Assembly (NCBI GenBank): GCA_963824105.1
Contig: CAWGNN010000011.1
Span: forward strand, 1 to 64,000
From: CAWDVB01 sp963824105
GTDB lineage: Bacteria > Actinomycetota > Actinomycetes > Propionibacteriales > Nocardioidaceae
Direction: 5' to 3'
Length of the DNA: 64,000 nucleotides
Part shown: positions 24,857 through 33,446 of the stretch, piece after piece
Layout of the letters: every line of letters begins with the position of its first letter
How positions within the stretch are numbered: position 1 is the first letter of the stretch
Made by a program: the position numbers and the translations under genes
The notes under the pieces: generated by a model
The model's database searches: none
Seen by the model: the letters and a program-made list of their open reading frames with translations, nothing else
What the model was told of the DNA's origin: nothing

Positions 24857-26173
24857 ATGACCGACGAGATGACGATGACCACTGTGGGCACGAGCAAGTC
24901 CTGCGGATGCCCAGACTTCCGGCTGAGCCGGCGCGCCTTCCTCACCGCCGCAGGTGTGGCCTCCGGCCTCGCCGTTGGAGGGACTCTCTTCGGGGAGGCA
25001 TTCCGCCAAGTCGCCTTCGGTGCTGAGGACAGCGGAAACGTTCTGGTGGTGCTGAGTCTGCGCGGCGGCTCCGACGGTCTGTCCATGGTGGTGCCTCGAA
25101 TCGCGGCGGACGTGTCGATTCTTGAGGCGAAGCGACCCAGCATCTACGTCCCCCAGGCCAGTCTGATCGGCGGGAACTCCTCGTTCGGGCTGCACCCGGC
25201 CTTCGCGTCCTTGCTCCCGCTCTGGAACGGGGGGAGTTTCGCCGCCGTCCACGCGGTCGGGCTCCCAGCGCCGAACCGGAGCCACTTCTCGGCGATGGAG
25301 GAGGTTGAGGAGGCCGATCCGGGCTCCAGCTCGCGCGTGGGTTGGGTCAACCGGATGATCGGACTCGACTCGAGCTCGTTGCCCGAGTCGGTGATGCAGC
25401 TGGGCTCGACCACGCTCCCGACCGCCTTGGCGGGTCCGAGCCGGGCGCTAGCCACCGACACCGTCGCGGGTCTGCAGCTTCCGGTGATGGCCTCGACCCA
25501 CAAGCAACGCCGGGCCTCGCTTCGCACGATGTGGGGCGGCCGTCAGGACGCTCTGGGAGAGGGCGTCCGTGAGGCGCTCGGGGCCACCAGGCGCCTCGGC
25601 AGCCTCGCTGCCGAGGCGGCAACCGATTCCGAGTCAGCCGTCCACACGGAGTCCTATCCCACGGGCCCGCTCCAGGCCGTGTTGGCAAACACAGCAGCCT
25701 TGATCCGGGCCGACGTGGGCACCAAGGTGGTCACCATCGACTACGGCGACTGGGACATGCACACCGCACTGGGCAAGGGTGACAACGACCCGACCAAGGG
25801 GTGGATGAGCGATCAGGTCACCCATCTGGCCGGCTCATTGGCCGCCTTCTTCAGCGACCTGGGCGCGGCCGCGCCCCGGGTGACCGTGGTGACGATCAGT
25901 GAGTTCGGTCGACGCCTGGCCGAGAACGGCGACCACGGTGTGGACCACGGGTACGGCAACGCGATGCTCCTCCTCGGCAACAAGGTCCGAGGCGGCGACG
26001 TGTACGGGAGCTGGCCCGGGCTGAGCGCGCTCGCCGACGGTGACCTGGCGACAACCCGCGACTACCGCAGCGTGCTGTGGGAGGTCTTGCTCTCGCTCTT
26101 CCCGGACGTCTCCGGCAACAGGGCCGGTGTCTTCCCGAACTTCACCCCCGAGGCGATCGGAGCCATGGCTTAG
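24857..26173 (+). CDS. DUF1501 family protein, Tat-exported
   Basis: The 438-residue protein has a twin-arginine signal: LSRRAFLTAAG with R25 and R26, then a hydrophobic stretch. It is thus probably folded and exported. The rest matches the DUF1501 family, related to the alkaline phosphatase/sulfatase superfamily: LSLRGGSDGLSMV, LHPAFASLLPLW, VTIDYGDWDMH and TISEFGRRLAENGDHGVDHG. Some metal ligands look conserved but no substrate is known. The start follows the DUF1800 stop by seven bases, so the two are one operon. Confidence 0.87.
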   Translation: MTDEMTMTTVGTSKSCGCPDFRLSRRAFLTAAGVASGLAVGGTLFGEAFRQVAFGAEDSGNVLVVLSLRGGSDGLSMVVPRIAADVSILEAKRPSIYVPQASLIGGNSSFGLHPAFASLLPLWNGGSFAAVHAVGLPAPNRSHFSAMEEVEEADPGSSSRVGWVNRMIGLDSSSLPESVMQLGSTTLPTALAGPSRALATDTVAGLQLPVMASTHKQRRASLRTMWGGRQDALGEGVREALGATRRLGSLAAEAATDSESAVHTESYPTGPLQAVLANTAALIRADVGTKVVTIDYGDWDMHTALGKGDNDPTKGWMSDQVTHLAGSLAAFFSDLGAAAPRVTVVTISEFGRRLAENGDHGVDHGYGNAMLLLGNKVRGGDVYGSWPGLSALADGDLATTRDYRSVLWEVLLSLFPDVSGNRAGVFPNFTPEAIGAMA

Positions 26174-26201
26174 GGCCCTGCCATCTCGAAGCTTCGGACG
26201 A

Positions 26202-26207
26202 TAGCGT
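26202..26207 (+). promoter_or_regulatory. -10 box upstream of small membrane protein
   Basis: TAGCGT lies 29 bases before ATG 26237, with a GGAGGAGGAG ribosome site between. This is a leadered promoter, in contrast to the leaderless ones. Confidence 0.45.
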
Positions 26208-26236
26208 CGGTCGAAGCAGGGGATGGAGGAGGAGCC

Positions 26237-26419
26237 ATGAAGAAGCAGTCGTCAGCGGCCGCCGGAGGGGGCGCCGTCTACGGGCTCGGCATGCTCGGCG
26301 CACTGGTCTACTACATCGGCGCGGCGGACACCTTCTGGGTGGGGCTCTGGGGGGTGTTCCAGGCTGTCTTCTGGCCCGCTTTCCTCGTCTACGACGCCTT
26401 GGCCGCTCTGCACGGCTGA
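26237..26419 (+). CDS. 60-residue membrane protein
   Basis: This small protein has two hydrophobic segments (about residues 13-28 and 33-55, core FWVGLWGVFQAVFWPAFLVYDAL). It resembles the short, widely conserved actinobacterial membrane proteins of unknown role that often precede transport operons. A very strong ribosome site (GGAGGAGGAG) and its own promoter support it as a real gene. Confidence 0.75.
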   Translation: MKKQSSAAAGGGAVYGLGMLGALVYYIGAADTFWVGLWGVFQAVFWPAFLVYDALAALHG

Positions 26420-26455
26420 CCTTCCCGCCGCGGGGTCACCGGGATACCGCCTGTC

Positions 26456-26477
26456 GTTCATCTCCCGTTTCCCTGAT
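26456..26477 (+). promoter_or_regulatory. Candidate PHO box (PhoP binding)
   Basis: Two adjacent 11-base units, GTTCATCTCCC and GTTTCCCTGAT, match the GTTCACC direct-repeat pattern recognised by PhoP in actinobacteria. They lie 27 bases upstream of a TAGGTT -10 box (26505-26510) that serves pstS, a suitable place for an activator. Confidence 0.6.
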
Positions 26478-26504
26478 GAGGCCGATCGCGTCACCCGCTC
26501 TCCC

Positions 26505-26510
26505 TAGGTT
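26505..26510 (+). promoter_or_regulatory. -10 box of pstS
   Basis: TAGGTT lies downstream of the PHO box and 38 bases before the pstS GTG, which allows a short leader with the AGGAG ribosome site. Confidence 0.45.
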
Positions 26511-26548
26511 CGCGATCGTCCGATCCATTTCATTCAGGAGTAGATGAC

Positions 26549-27649
26549 GTGAAGATCCCCTCGTTCCGACGCGTTGCAGCCCCCTCGGTGGCGGTTCTCG
26601 CGCTCGGCCTCGTGCTCAGCGCGTGCAGCGCTGGCAACGAAACCGGCTCCAGCTCCGGCGGCCTCAGCGGCACTCTCAACGGTTCGGGCTCCTCCGCCCA
26701 GGCTGCGGCTGAGCAGGCCTGGATCGCCGCCTTCCAGAACGCCAACGGCTCCGGCGTGACGGTCAACTACGACTCGGTCGGCTCCGGCACGGGCGTCTCG
26801 AACTTCCTCGCGGGCGGCACCCAGTTCGCCGGGTCGGACAAGTACCTCACCACCGACCAGGTGACGCAGTCCAAGCAGGTCTGCGGTGGCCAGGCGGCTT
26901 TCGAGGTCCCGGACTACATCAGCCCGATCGCGATCGTCTACAACCTGCCGGGCGTCGACAGCCTGAACATCTCGCCCGCCGTCCTGGCGAACATCTACGT
27001 CGGCAAGATCACCACCTGGAACGACTCGGCGATTGCCGCCGACAACCCGGGTGTGACCCTGCCGTCGACGCCCATCACCCCGGTGCACCGTTCCGACGCG
27101 TCGGGTACGACGGCCAACTTCACCGACTACCTCGGCCAGACCTCCCCGAGCACCTGGACCTACGGTGTCGTCGAGGACTGGCCGACCGGCATCACGGCTG
27201 GTTCGGCTGCGCAGAACACCTCCGGAGTGGTCGCTGCGGTGAAGGCCGGTGAGGGCTCCGTCGGCTACGCCGACGCTTCGCAGACTTCGGGCATGCAGGT
27301 CGCCGCCATCGGTGTCGGCTCCGACTGGGTCATGCCGACCGCTGAAGCCTCCGGCAAGATCGCCGACGTGTCCGCGCAGGTGGACGGTCGCGCGGCCAAC
27401 GACCTGGCGCTGAACCTGAACCGCACCACGACTCAGTCCGGCACCTACCCGCTGGTGCTGGTGTCCTACCTGATGGGCTGCCCGACCTACTCCGACCAGG
27501 CGACCGCCGACTTGGCCAAGGCGTACCTCTCCTACGTGGTGAGCGCTGAGGGCCAGGGCGTCGGGGCCAGCGCGGCCGGCTCGGCCCCGCTTCCGCAGGG
27601 CATGATCGACAAGGCGACGGCGATCGTCGGCGCCATCACTGCCGGCTGA
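26549..27649 (+). CDS. pstS: Phosphate-binding lipoprotein PstS
   Basis: This high-affinity phosphate-binding protein is tethered outside the membrane. The 366-residue product has a lipoprotein signal (LVLSAC, C26), then the PstS fold. Phosphate-site segments are visible: GSGSSAQ, GSGTGVSNFLAG, FAGSDKYL and HRSDASGTTANFTDYL. GTG 26549 is preceded by AGGAG at eight bases. It heads the operon pstS-pstC-pstA-pstB and is followed by an RNA hairpin that may set its expression above the other subunits. Confidence 0.95.
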   Translation: MKIPSFRRVAAPSVAVLALGLVLSACSAGNETGSSSGGLSGTLNGSGSSAQAAAEQAWIAAFQNANGSGVTVNYDSVGSGTGVSNFLAGGTQFAGSDKYLTTDQVTQSKQVCGGQAAFEVPDYISPIAIVYNLPGVDSLNISPAVLANIYVGKITTWNDSAIAADNPGVTLPSTPITPVHRSDASGTTANFTDYLGQTSPSTWTYGVVEDWPTGITAGSAAQNTSGVVAAVKAGEGSVGYADASQTSGMQVAAIGVGSDWVMPTAEASGKIADVSAQVDGRAANDLALNLNRTTTQSGTYPLVLVSYLMGCPTYSDQATADLAKAYLSYVVSAEGQGVGASAAGSAPLPQGMIDKATAIVGAITAG

Positions 27650-27670
27650 TCCCAGAGCCGTTAGGCTCAG

Positions 27671-27735
27671 GACTCGGGGTCCGTGTTCGACCTGGACACG
27701 GACGTGGACATGGACATGGACATGGGCCCCGAGTC
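27671..27735 (+). promoter_or_regulatory. Intercistronic hairpin between pstS and pstC
   Basis: Two nested inverted repeats are present. The inner one is GTCCGTGT with ACACGGAC (27679-27686 and 27696-27703, nine-base loop). The outer one is GACTCGGGG with CCCCGAGTC (27671-27679 and 27727-27735). It lies 22 bases after the pstS stop and 28 bases before the likely pstC start. It probably works as a partial terminator or 3' stabiliser for the pstS message. Confidence 0.65.
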
Positions 27736-27763
27736 ATCACCGGCGGAGACGAAGGAAGCCAGC

Positions 27764-28702
27764 GTGTCAGAGACCTCTTCGGTCCTGGTGACGAACGGTC
27801 GTGGCCAGGAGCGGACGAGCGATCGCCTCTTCCGGGTGGTCGCGGTCACCGCTGCCAGCACGATCATGATCACCCTGGCCGGGGTGGCGATCTTCCTGAC
27901 CATCGAGTCGATCCCCGCGCTGCAGGCCGGCGCGGCCCAGATGCGCGGCGCATCGGACTTCTTCAGCTACGTCTGGCCGCTCATCTTCGGCACCGTGTGG
28001 GCGGCGTTCCTGGCGCTGATCATCGCCACGCCCCTCTCGATCGGGGTCGCGCTCACCATCTCCCATTACGCGCCGAGCTACCTCGCCAAGGCCCTCGGCT
28101 ACGTCGTGGACCTGCTCGCGGCGGTCCCGAGTGTCGTCTACGGTCTGTGGGGCATCGGCTTCCTGGGCACTCGGCTCGTCCCGCTCTACGACTGGCTCCA
28201 CCGCTTCTTCGGGTGGTTGCCGTTCTTCCGCACCATTCCGGACCCATCGGGCCGTTCGATCCTCACGGCCGGCGTCGTTCTCGCGATCATGATCCTGCCG
28301 ATCGTCACCGCCATCGTCCGCGAGGTGTTCACGCGCACTCCTGAGCTGCACCAGGAGGCGGCTCTCGCCTTGGGCGCCACGCGGTGGGAGATGATCCGCA
28401 TGGCCGTCCTGCCGCACGCCCGCTCCGGCATCGTCTCGGCCCTGATGCTCGGACTGGGGCGGGCGCTCGGGGAGACGATGGCGGTCGCCATGACTCTCTC
28501 GGCGGTCGGCGTCGTGACGTTCAACGTGATCGGGAGCGCCAACCCGTCGACCATCGCCGCCAACATCGCGCTCAACTTCGGAGAGTCCTACGGCACGGCG
28601 GTCAACGTCCTCATCGCGTCGGGTCTGGTCCTCTTCGTCATCACCTTCCTGGTCAACTACCTGGCCCGCTGGATCGTGGCTCGTAGCGAGGTGAAGGCCT
28701 GA
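27764..28702 (+). CDS. pstC: Phosphate ABC transporter permease PstC
   Basis: This is one of two membrane permeases of the phosphate importer. It has 312 residues with about six helices and the permease loop ELHQEAALALGATRWEMIR that contacts PstB. GTG 27764 is preferred (GAAGGAAG upstream). An in-frame GTG at 27683 would add 27 residues including an odd Asp-Met repeat, but it lies inside the hairpin. The stop overlaps the pstA start by one base. Confidence 0.93.
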   Translation: MSETSSVLVTNGRGQERTSDRLFRVVAVTAASTIMITLAGVAIFLTIESIPALQAGAAQMRGASDFFSYVWPLIFGTVWAAFLALIIATPLSIGVALTISHYAPSYLAKALGYVVDLLAAVPSVVYGLWGIGFLGTRLVPLYDWLHRFFGWLPFFRTIPDPSGRSILTAGVVLAIMILPIVTAIVREVFTRTPELHQEAALALGATRWEMIRMAVLPHARSGIVSALMLGLGRALGETMAVAMTLSAVGVVTFNVIGSANPSTIAANIALNFGESYGTAVNVLIASGLVLFVITFLVNYLARWIVARSEVKA

Positions 28703-29781
28703 TGATCCCCACATCCGCCGAGGGTGCCACGGTCTCGCCCGATCACTTGGAGCACGTCCCGCTCCGGCACGCGAAACTGCCCCGGTGGGCGCCGTGGCTG
28801 GTCGCCGTGCTGGCCGTGGCGGTCGGACTCGCCGTCTTCCTGCTCTCGAGCCAGAACGCCTTCCTCTTCGTGCTCGTCGCTTTCCTCGTCTTCGTCGTCA
28901 CACTGCCGGTGTGGTCCTCCATCGTGGAGAACCGGCGGGCGGCCACCGACCGGCTCGCGACGACGCTGATCTATGCGTCCTTCGGCGCGGCGATGTTCCC
29001 GCTGATCTCCCTGTCGTGGATCGTGATCGAGAACGGCGCGGCTCAGATGAGCGTGAAGTTCCTGACCTACTCGATGTTCGGAGTCGCTCCGGGCGGAGTC
29101 GGGGGCGTCTACCACGCCATCCTCGGCACGATCTTCGTCACGTTGACGGCGGCGGTCATCTCGGCCCCGATCGGCATCTTCACCGCGATCTACCTGGTCG
29201 AGTACGGCACCGGGTGGCTGGCCCGTGCCACCACACTGCTCGTCGACGTGATGACCGGCATCCCTTCCATCGTGGCCGGTCTCTTCGCCTACGCCCTCTT
29301 CCTGCTCCTGGTCAGTCCCGCCTATCGCTCCGGGTTCGCCGGCGCCGTCGCACTCTCGGTCCTGATGATCCCGATCGTGGTGCGCTCGACCGAGGAGATG
29401 CTCAAGCTCGTCCCGGACACGCTCCGGGAGGCCTCGACCGCGCTCGGCGTACCCAAGTGGCTGACCATCGTCAAGGTGGTGTTGCCGACCGCGATGTCCG
29501 GGATCATCACCGGCATCACGCTGGCGGTCGCCCGGGTCGCCGGCGAGACCGCCCCCTTGCTGCTCGTGGCGGGATACACCGCGTCGGTGAACAACAACAT
29601 CTTCTCGGAGCGGATGATGACGCTGCCGGTCTTCATCTACCACACCTACGCGGTGGCGACCACGGAGATCGAGAGGCAGCAGGCCTGGGGGGCCGCGCTG
29701 GTCCTGATCGTCCTGGTGATGGGTCTCAACTTGCTGGCACGCTTGACCGGGCGCTTCTTCGCCCCGAAATCCGGACGTTGA
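28702..29781 (+). CDS. pstA: Phosphate ABC transporter permease PstA
   Basis: The second permease has 359 residues. It begins with an extra N-terminal pair of helices (about residues 30-70) that is common in actinobacterial PstA. The usual core follows, with the loop LREASTALGVPKWLTIVKVVLP that docks to the ATPase and a GETAPLLLVAG segment. The ATG overlaps the pstC stop (TGATG). It is followed by pstB after 26 bases. Confidence 0.94.
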   Translation: MIPTSAEGATVSPDHLEHVPLRHAKLPRWAPWLVAVLAVAVGLAVFLLSSQNAFLFVLVAFLVFVVTLPVWSSIVENRRAATDRLATTLIYASFGAAMFPLISLSWIVIENGAAQMSVKFLTYSMFGVAPGGVGGVYHAILGTIFVTLTAAVISAPIGIFTAIYLVEYGTGWLARATTLLVDVMTGIPSIVAGLFAYALFLLLVSPAYRSGFAGAVALSVLMIPIVVRSTEEMLKLVPDTLREASTALGVPKWLTIVKVVLPTAMSGIITGITLAVARVAGETAPLLLVAGYTASVNNNIFSERMMTLPVFIYHTYAVATTEIERQQAWGAALVLIVLVMGLNLLARLTGRFFAPKSGR

Positions 29782-29807
29782 TCGAGGAAGGCCAGGGACC
29801 CTCACGC

Positions 29808-30587
29808 ATGGGCAACAAGATCGAGATCGCCGGGCTGAACGCCTACTACGGCGACTTCCTGGCGGTCGAGAACGTCACGATGGCGATCCCGGACCGGTCC
29901 GTGACCGCGTTCATCGGGCCCTCGGGTTGCGGCAAGTCGACGTTGCTGCGCACCCTGAACCGCATGCATGAGGTGATCCCGGGCGCGCGCGTTGAGGGCA
30001 AGATCCTGGTCAACGGCCAGGACATCTACGGTCCCAGCGTCGACCCGGTGGAGGTGCGCCGAGAGATCGGCATGGTCTTCCAGCGCCCTAACCCGTTCCC
30101 GTCGATGACGATCTACGACAACGTGCTCGCCGGGGTGAAGCTCAACAACCGACGAATCCCCAAGAGCGAGTCGGACGAGATCGTCGAGCGGTCCCTGCGG
30201 CGCGCCAACCTCTGGGCCGAGGTCAGCCCCCGGCTGGGCAAGCCGGGAGGCTCCCTCTCCGGTGGCCAGCAGCAGCGGCTGTGCATCGCTCGGGCGATCG
30301 CAGTGGAGCCGCAGATCCTGCTGATGGATGAGCCCGCCTCGTCGCTCGACCCGATCTCGACGTCGGCGATCGAGGATCTGGTCCTCCAGTTGAAGGAGGA
30401 CTACACGATCGTGATCGTGACCCACAACATGCAGCAGGCGGCCCGAATCTCGGAGGACACCGCCTTCTTCAACATCGCCGGCACCGGAACGCCGGGCAAG
30501 CTCATCGAGTTCAACCCGACCAAGAAGATCTTCTCGCTTCCCGACAGCAAGACCACCGAGGCCTACATCTCCGGCCGCTTCGGCTGA
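29808..30587 (+). CDS. pstB: Phosphate ABC transporter ATPase PstB
   Basis: The 259-residue ATP-binding subunit has Walker A GPSGCGKS (37-44), a Q-loop in VFQRPNPFP, signature LSGGQQQR, Walker B ILLMDEPASSLD and a switch histidine in VTHNMQQA. ATG 29808 is used. A much longer frame runs back through pstA out of register and is spurious. No phoU follows; the next gene is convergent. Confidence 0.96.
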   Translation: MGNKIEIAGLNAYYGDFLAVENVTMAIPDRSVTAFIGPSGCGKSTLLRTLNRMHEVIPGARVEGKILVNGQDIYGPSVDPVEVRREIGMVFQRPNPFPSMTIYDNVLAGVKLNNRRIPKSESDEIVERSLRRANLWAEVSPRLGKPGGSLSGGQQQRLCIARAIAVEPQILLMDEPASSLDPISTSAIEDLVLQLKEDYTIVIVTHNMQQAARISEDTAFFNIAGTGTPGKLIEFNPTKKIFSLPDSKTTEAYISGRFG

Positions 30588-30608
30588 CCCGCCCCCTCGA
30601 GTGGAAGC

Positions 30609-31016
30609 TCAGTGGGGGACCCCGAGCTCGTCCATCAGGGTCTCGATCCGGGCCCGGATCTCGTCACGGATGGCCCGCACCGACTCGATGCCCTGTCCCG
30701 CGGGGTCGTCGAGCTTCCAGTCCTCGTACCGCTTCCCCGGGTAGAAGGGGCAGGCGTCGCCGCAGCCCATCGTGATGACGACGTCGGAGTCCCGGACGGC
30801 GGTGTCGGTGAGGATCTGCGGGGTCTTCGCCGCGATGTCGATGCCCTCCTCGGCCATCGCCTGGACCGCGACGGGGTTGATCGACGCCGCAGGCGCCGAC
30901 CCGGCGGAGAGGACCTTGACTCGTTCCCCACCCAGGTGCATGAGGTATCCGGCGGCCATCTGTGAGCGACCGGCGTTGTGGACGCAGACGAAGAGGACAG
31001 TGGGAATCCCGGTCAT
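30609..31016 (-). CDS. arsC: Arsenate reductase, LMW-phosphatase type
   Basis: ArsC reduces arsenate to arsenite. The 135-residue protein has the phosphatase-fold loop CVHNAGRS with nucleophile C11 and R17, plus C85 and C89 (MGCGDACP), which could relay the disulfide to thioredoxin or mycoredoxin. The catalytic Asp lies in the following DWKLDDP. Its start overlaps arsR by four bases (ATGA). No arsenite pump gene is adjacent. The position beside pst is fitting, since arsenate enters by phosphate transporters. Confidence 0.92.
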   Translation of the reverse strand: MTGIPTVLFVCVHNAGRSQMAAGYLMHLGGERVKVLSAGSAPAASINPVAVQAMAEEGIDIAAKTPQILTDTAVRDSDVVITMGCGDACPFYPGKRYEDWKLDDPAGQGIESVRAIRDEIRARIETLMDELGVPH

Positions 31017-31384
31017 GCGAGCTCCTCAGAGAAGAGGCGGGCGAGATCGGCGAAGGCGCCTCGGCGAACCGAGTAGTGCACCCATACCCCCTTCTTGCTC
31101 CGCTCCACCAGTCCGGCCGCGTGCAGGACCTTGAGGTGGTGACTGATCGTGGGCTGGGAGAGGTCGAACTCGGCATTGAGGTCGCACACACAGGCTTCCC
31201 CGTCACCGCCGGCGGCGATGAGCGAGAGCAGACGCAGCCGGACGGGGTCGGCAAGGGCTCGCAGGAGCGCCGCGTCACGCTCGGCTTCCTCGGTGCTGAG
31301 CGGCCTACCGAGGACGGGGCAGCACCGCTCGGGAAGCAGGGTGACCTGGGGGACCGTGCCCGGCGCCGGGACAGACATCGACAT
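31013..31384 (-). CDS. arsR: ArsR-type arsenic-responsive repressor
   Basis: The 123-residue winged-helix repressor has its recognition region in LSQPTISHHLKVLHAAGLVE (about 75-94). The cysteine cluster C65/C67 (EACVCDLN), with C21/C22 near the N-terminus, can bind arsenite and release the DNA. ATG 31384 lies one base after a perfect palindrome, so the transcript is probably leaderless; ATG 31378 is a second possibility. It is co-transcribed with arsC. Confidence 0.92.
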   Translation of the reverse strand: MSMSVPAPGTVPQVTLLPERCCPVLGRPLSTEEAERDAALLRALADPVRLRLLSLIAAGGDGEACVCDLNAEFDLSQPTISHHLKVLHAAGLVERSKKGVWVHYSVRRGAFADLARLFSEELA

Positions 31385-31385
31385 A

Positions 31386-31399
31386 GGTAAATATTTACC
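31386..31399. promoter_or_regulatory. arsR operator palindrome
   Basis: GGTAAATATTTACC is a perfect 14-base palindrome directly upstream of arsR. Its centre contains AAATAT, six bases before the ATG, so the operator overlaps the -10 box and a bound repressor would block the promoter. Confidence 0.75.
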
Positions 31400-31589
31400 A
31401 CAGTCGATGTCCGAAGCCCAGGAGCGCGAAATTCTGGTACGGGTGTGGTGTCTGTGGCGTTTGTAGGTCACAATAGCGACACATGTGAACAACGGTCACA
31501 GGCTTCAGGTTCTCGTCTGGATGGCTCGCAGGTCGCTGGGGAAGGCGCTTCTGCCGGATTCATCCGCATCACCAGGAGGACCAGAGGAC

Positions 31590-32099
31590 ATGGTGACCAA
31601 CCGTCATGCGACCAGGGGCGTTGTCTACGTCCACTCTTCGCCGTCCGCGTTGTGCCCGCACATCGAGTGGGCCCTCGGCGGCGTGCTCGGCCTACCCGTC
31701 AGTCTCGACTGGACCCCCCAGCCTGCGCAGAGCGGCACCTACCGGGCCGAATACTCCTGGACCGGTGAGCTCGGCGCGGGCGCGGCGATGGCGTCGGCGC
31801 TGCGCGGATGGAAGCACCTGCGCTTCGAGATCACCGAGGAGCCAACCTCCTCAACCGAGGGAGCCCGCTTCTCCGGCACCCCGGCCCTGGGCATCTTCCA
31901 CGCCGTCACCGGCGTTCACGGCGACATCCTGATCCCCGAGGACCGGCTCAAGGCAGCCGTGGTGAAGGCGGCGATGGGGAACACCACCCTGGAGCTGGAG
32001 ATCGACCAACTGCTCGGTCGTCCCTGGGACGCCGAGCTCGAGAGCTTCCGGCACGCCGGAGACGGTGCCCCGGTGCGCTGGCTCCACCAGGTGGTCTGA
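31590..32099 (+). CDS. DUF3145 family protein
   Basis: The 169-residue protein is of the actinobacterial DUF3145 family, with RGVVYVHSSPSALCPHIEW, RAEYSWTGELG and a C-terminal ARFSGTPALGIFHAVTG. Its function is unknown. ATG 31590 is used. It gives the family N-terminus, while the frame open to 31485 adds a non-conserved stretch. An AGAGGA sequence lies just upstream. Gene orientation is convergent with fabF. Confidence 0.8.
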   Translation: MVTNRHATRGVVYVHSSPSALCPHIEWALGGVLGLPVSLDWTPQPAQSGTYRAEYSWTGELGAGAAMASALRGWKHLRFEITEEPTSSTEGARFSGTPALGIFHAVTGVHGDILIPEDRLKAAVVKAAMGNTTLELEIDQLLGRPWDAELESFRHAGDGAPVRWLHQVV

Positions 32100-32136
32100 A
32101 CGGCACCTTTGCCCGCGGCGACCACCGCGTGGCGTA

Positions 32137-33390
32137 TCAGTCGACGCGGAAGGCCACGGCGACGTTGTGGCCGCCGAAGCCGAAGGAGTTGTTGAGAGCG
32201 GCGAGCGGCCCTTGGGGCAGCTCTCTCGGCGTGGCCGCGATGTCCAGCCCGACATCCTCTGGGTCCTCGAGGTTGATCGTCGGCGGGACGATCCGCTCGC
32301 GCAGCGCCAGGATCGTGGCCACCGACTCCAGGGCACCTGCTGCGCCGAGCAGGTGTCCGGTCATCGACTTGGTCGAGGTCACAACCACCCCGGATGTCGC
32401 TGCGCCCAGCGCCGTGCGGATCGCCAGCGCCTCAGCGAGGTCGCCCTGGGGGGTCGAGGTCGCGTGGGCGTTGATGTGGATGATGTCCGCCGGGGTGAGC
32501 CCACCGTCTTGAAGCGCCATCGTGATCGCCCGAGTGGCACCGAGACCCGCTGGGTCCGGCTGGGCGATGTCGTGCGCGTCCGCGGTGATGCCGGCGCCCG
32601 CGAGCTCGGCATAGACCTTCGCGCCGCGCTGCGCGGCGTGCTCGGCTGACTCCAGCACGAGAACGGCGGCGCCCTCGCCGAGGACGAAGCCGTCGCGGCC
32701 CTTGTCCCAAGGACGCGAGGCGGCGGCGGGGTCGTCGTTGCGCTTGGACAACGCCATCATCTGGCCGAAGGCGGCGAGCGGCAGCGCGTGGACCGCCGCC
32801 TCGGTGCCGCCCACGACCACGACATCGGCTCGTCCGGCGCGGATCATGTCCAGGCCGTGGGCGATGGCCTCGTTGCCCGACGCGCAGGCGGAGACAGGGG
32901 TGTGCACCCCTGCCCTCGCGCGCACGGCGAGTCCCACGCTGGCCGCGGGACCGTTGGGCATCAGCATCGGGATGGCGAGCGGAGAGACGCGGCGGGGCCC
33001 CTTCTCCTTGAGCACGTCGTAGTTCGACAGCAGCGTGTGGATGCCGCCGATGCCGGAGGCGATGGCCACGCCCAGGCGCTCAGGGGCGACGTAGGCAGTG
33101 TTCGACTCGTCCTCCGACGTCAGCCCGGAGTCGGCCCAGGCCTCGAGCGCGGCCACCATCGCGAACTGTCCGGAGCGGTCCAGGCGCCGCGCCTGGACAC
33201 GGTCGAGGACCTCGGTGGGCTCGACGGCGACCTCGGCCGCGAACTGGGTCGCCAGTTGCTCGGCCCAGTCGTGCTTCATGGTCTGGACGCCTGATCGACC
33301 CGACAGCAGTGCGTCCCACGTCTCGGCGACGGTGCCGCCGACCGGGGACGTAGCGCCGAGACCGGTGACTACGACTCGTGTCGTGCTCAT
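32137..33390 (-). CDS. fabF: Beta-ketoacyl-ACP synthase II
   Basis: This FASII condensing enzyme elongates acyl-ACP with malonyl-ACP. The 417-residue product has the Cys-His-His triad C169 (SACASGNEA), H309 (NAHATSTPQGD) and H346 (MTGHLLGAAG), plus K341. It is the last gene of the leftward fabD-fabH-acpP-fabF operon, 56 bases after acpP. Confidence 0.95.
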   Translation of the reverse strand: MSTTRVVVTGLGATSPVGGTVAETWDALLSGRSGVQTMKHDWAEQLATQFAAEVAVEPTEVLDRVQARRLDRSGQFAMVAALEAWADSGLTSEDESNTAYVAPERLGVAIASGIGGIHTLLSNYDVLKEKGPRRVSPLAIPMLMPNGPAASVGLAVRARAGVHTPVSACASGNEAIAHGLDMIRAGRADVVVVGGTEAAVHALPLAAFGQMMALSKRNDDPAAASRPWDKGRDGFVLGEGAAVLVLESAEHAAQRGAKVYAELAGAGITADAHDIAQPDPAGLGATRAITMALQDGGLTPADIIHINAHATSTPQGDLAEALAIRTALGAATSGVVVTSTKSMTGHLLGAAGALESVATILALRERIVPPTINLEDPEDVGLDIAATPRELPQGPLAALNNSFGFGGHNVAVAFRVD

Positions 33391-33446
33391 GAGTGCTCAC
33401 CTTCGATGCGGTACGGGGCGGACGACGCTCGCGCCGGCCGCTGGGT

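Noticed and set aside
30588..30613. Possible terminator between pstB and arsC
   Set aside because: The stem (CCCC ... GGGG with GAG/CTC) has mismatches and overlaps the arsC stop; too weak to annotate.
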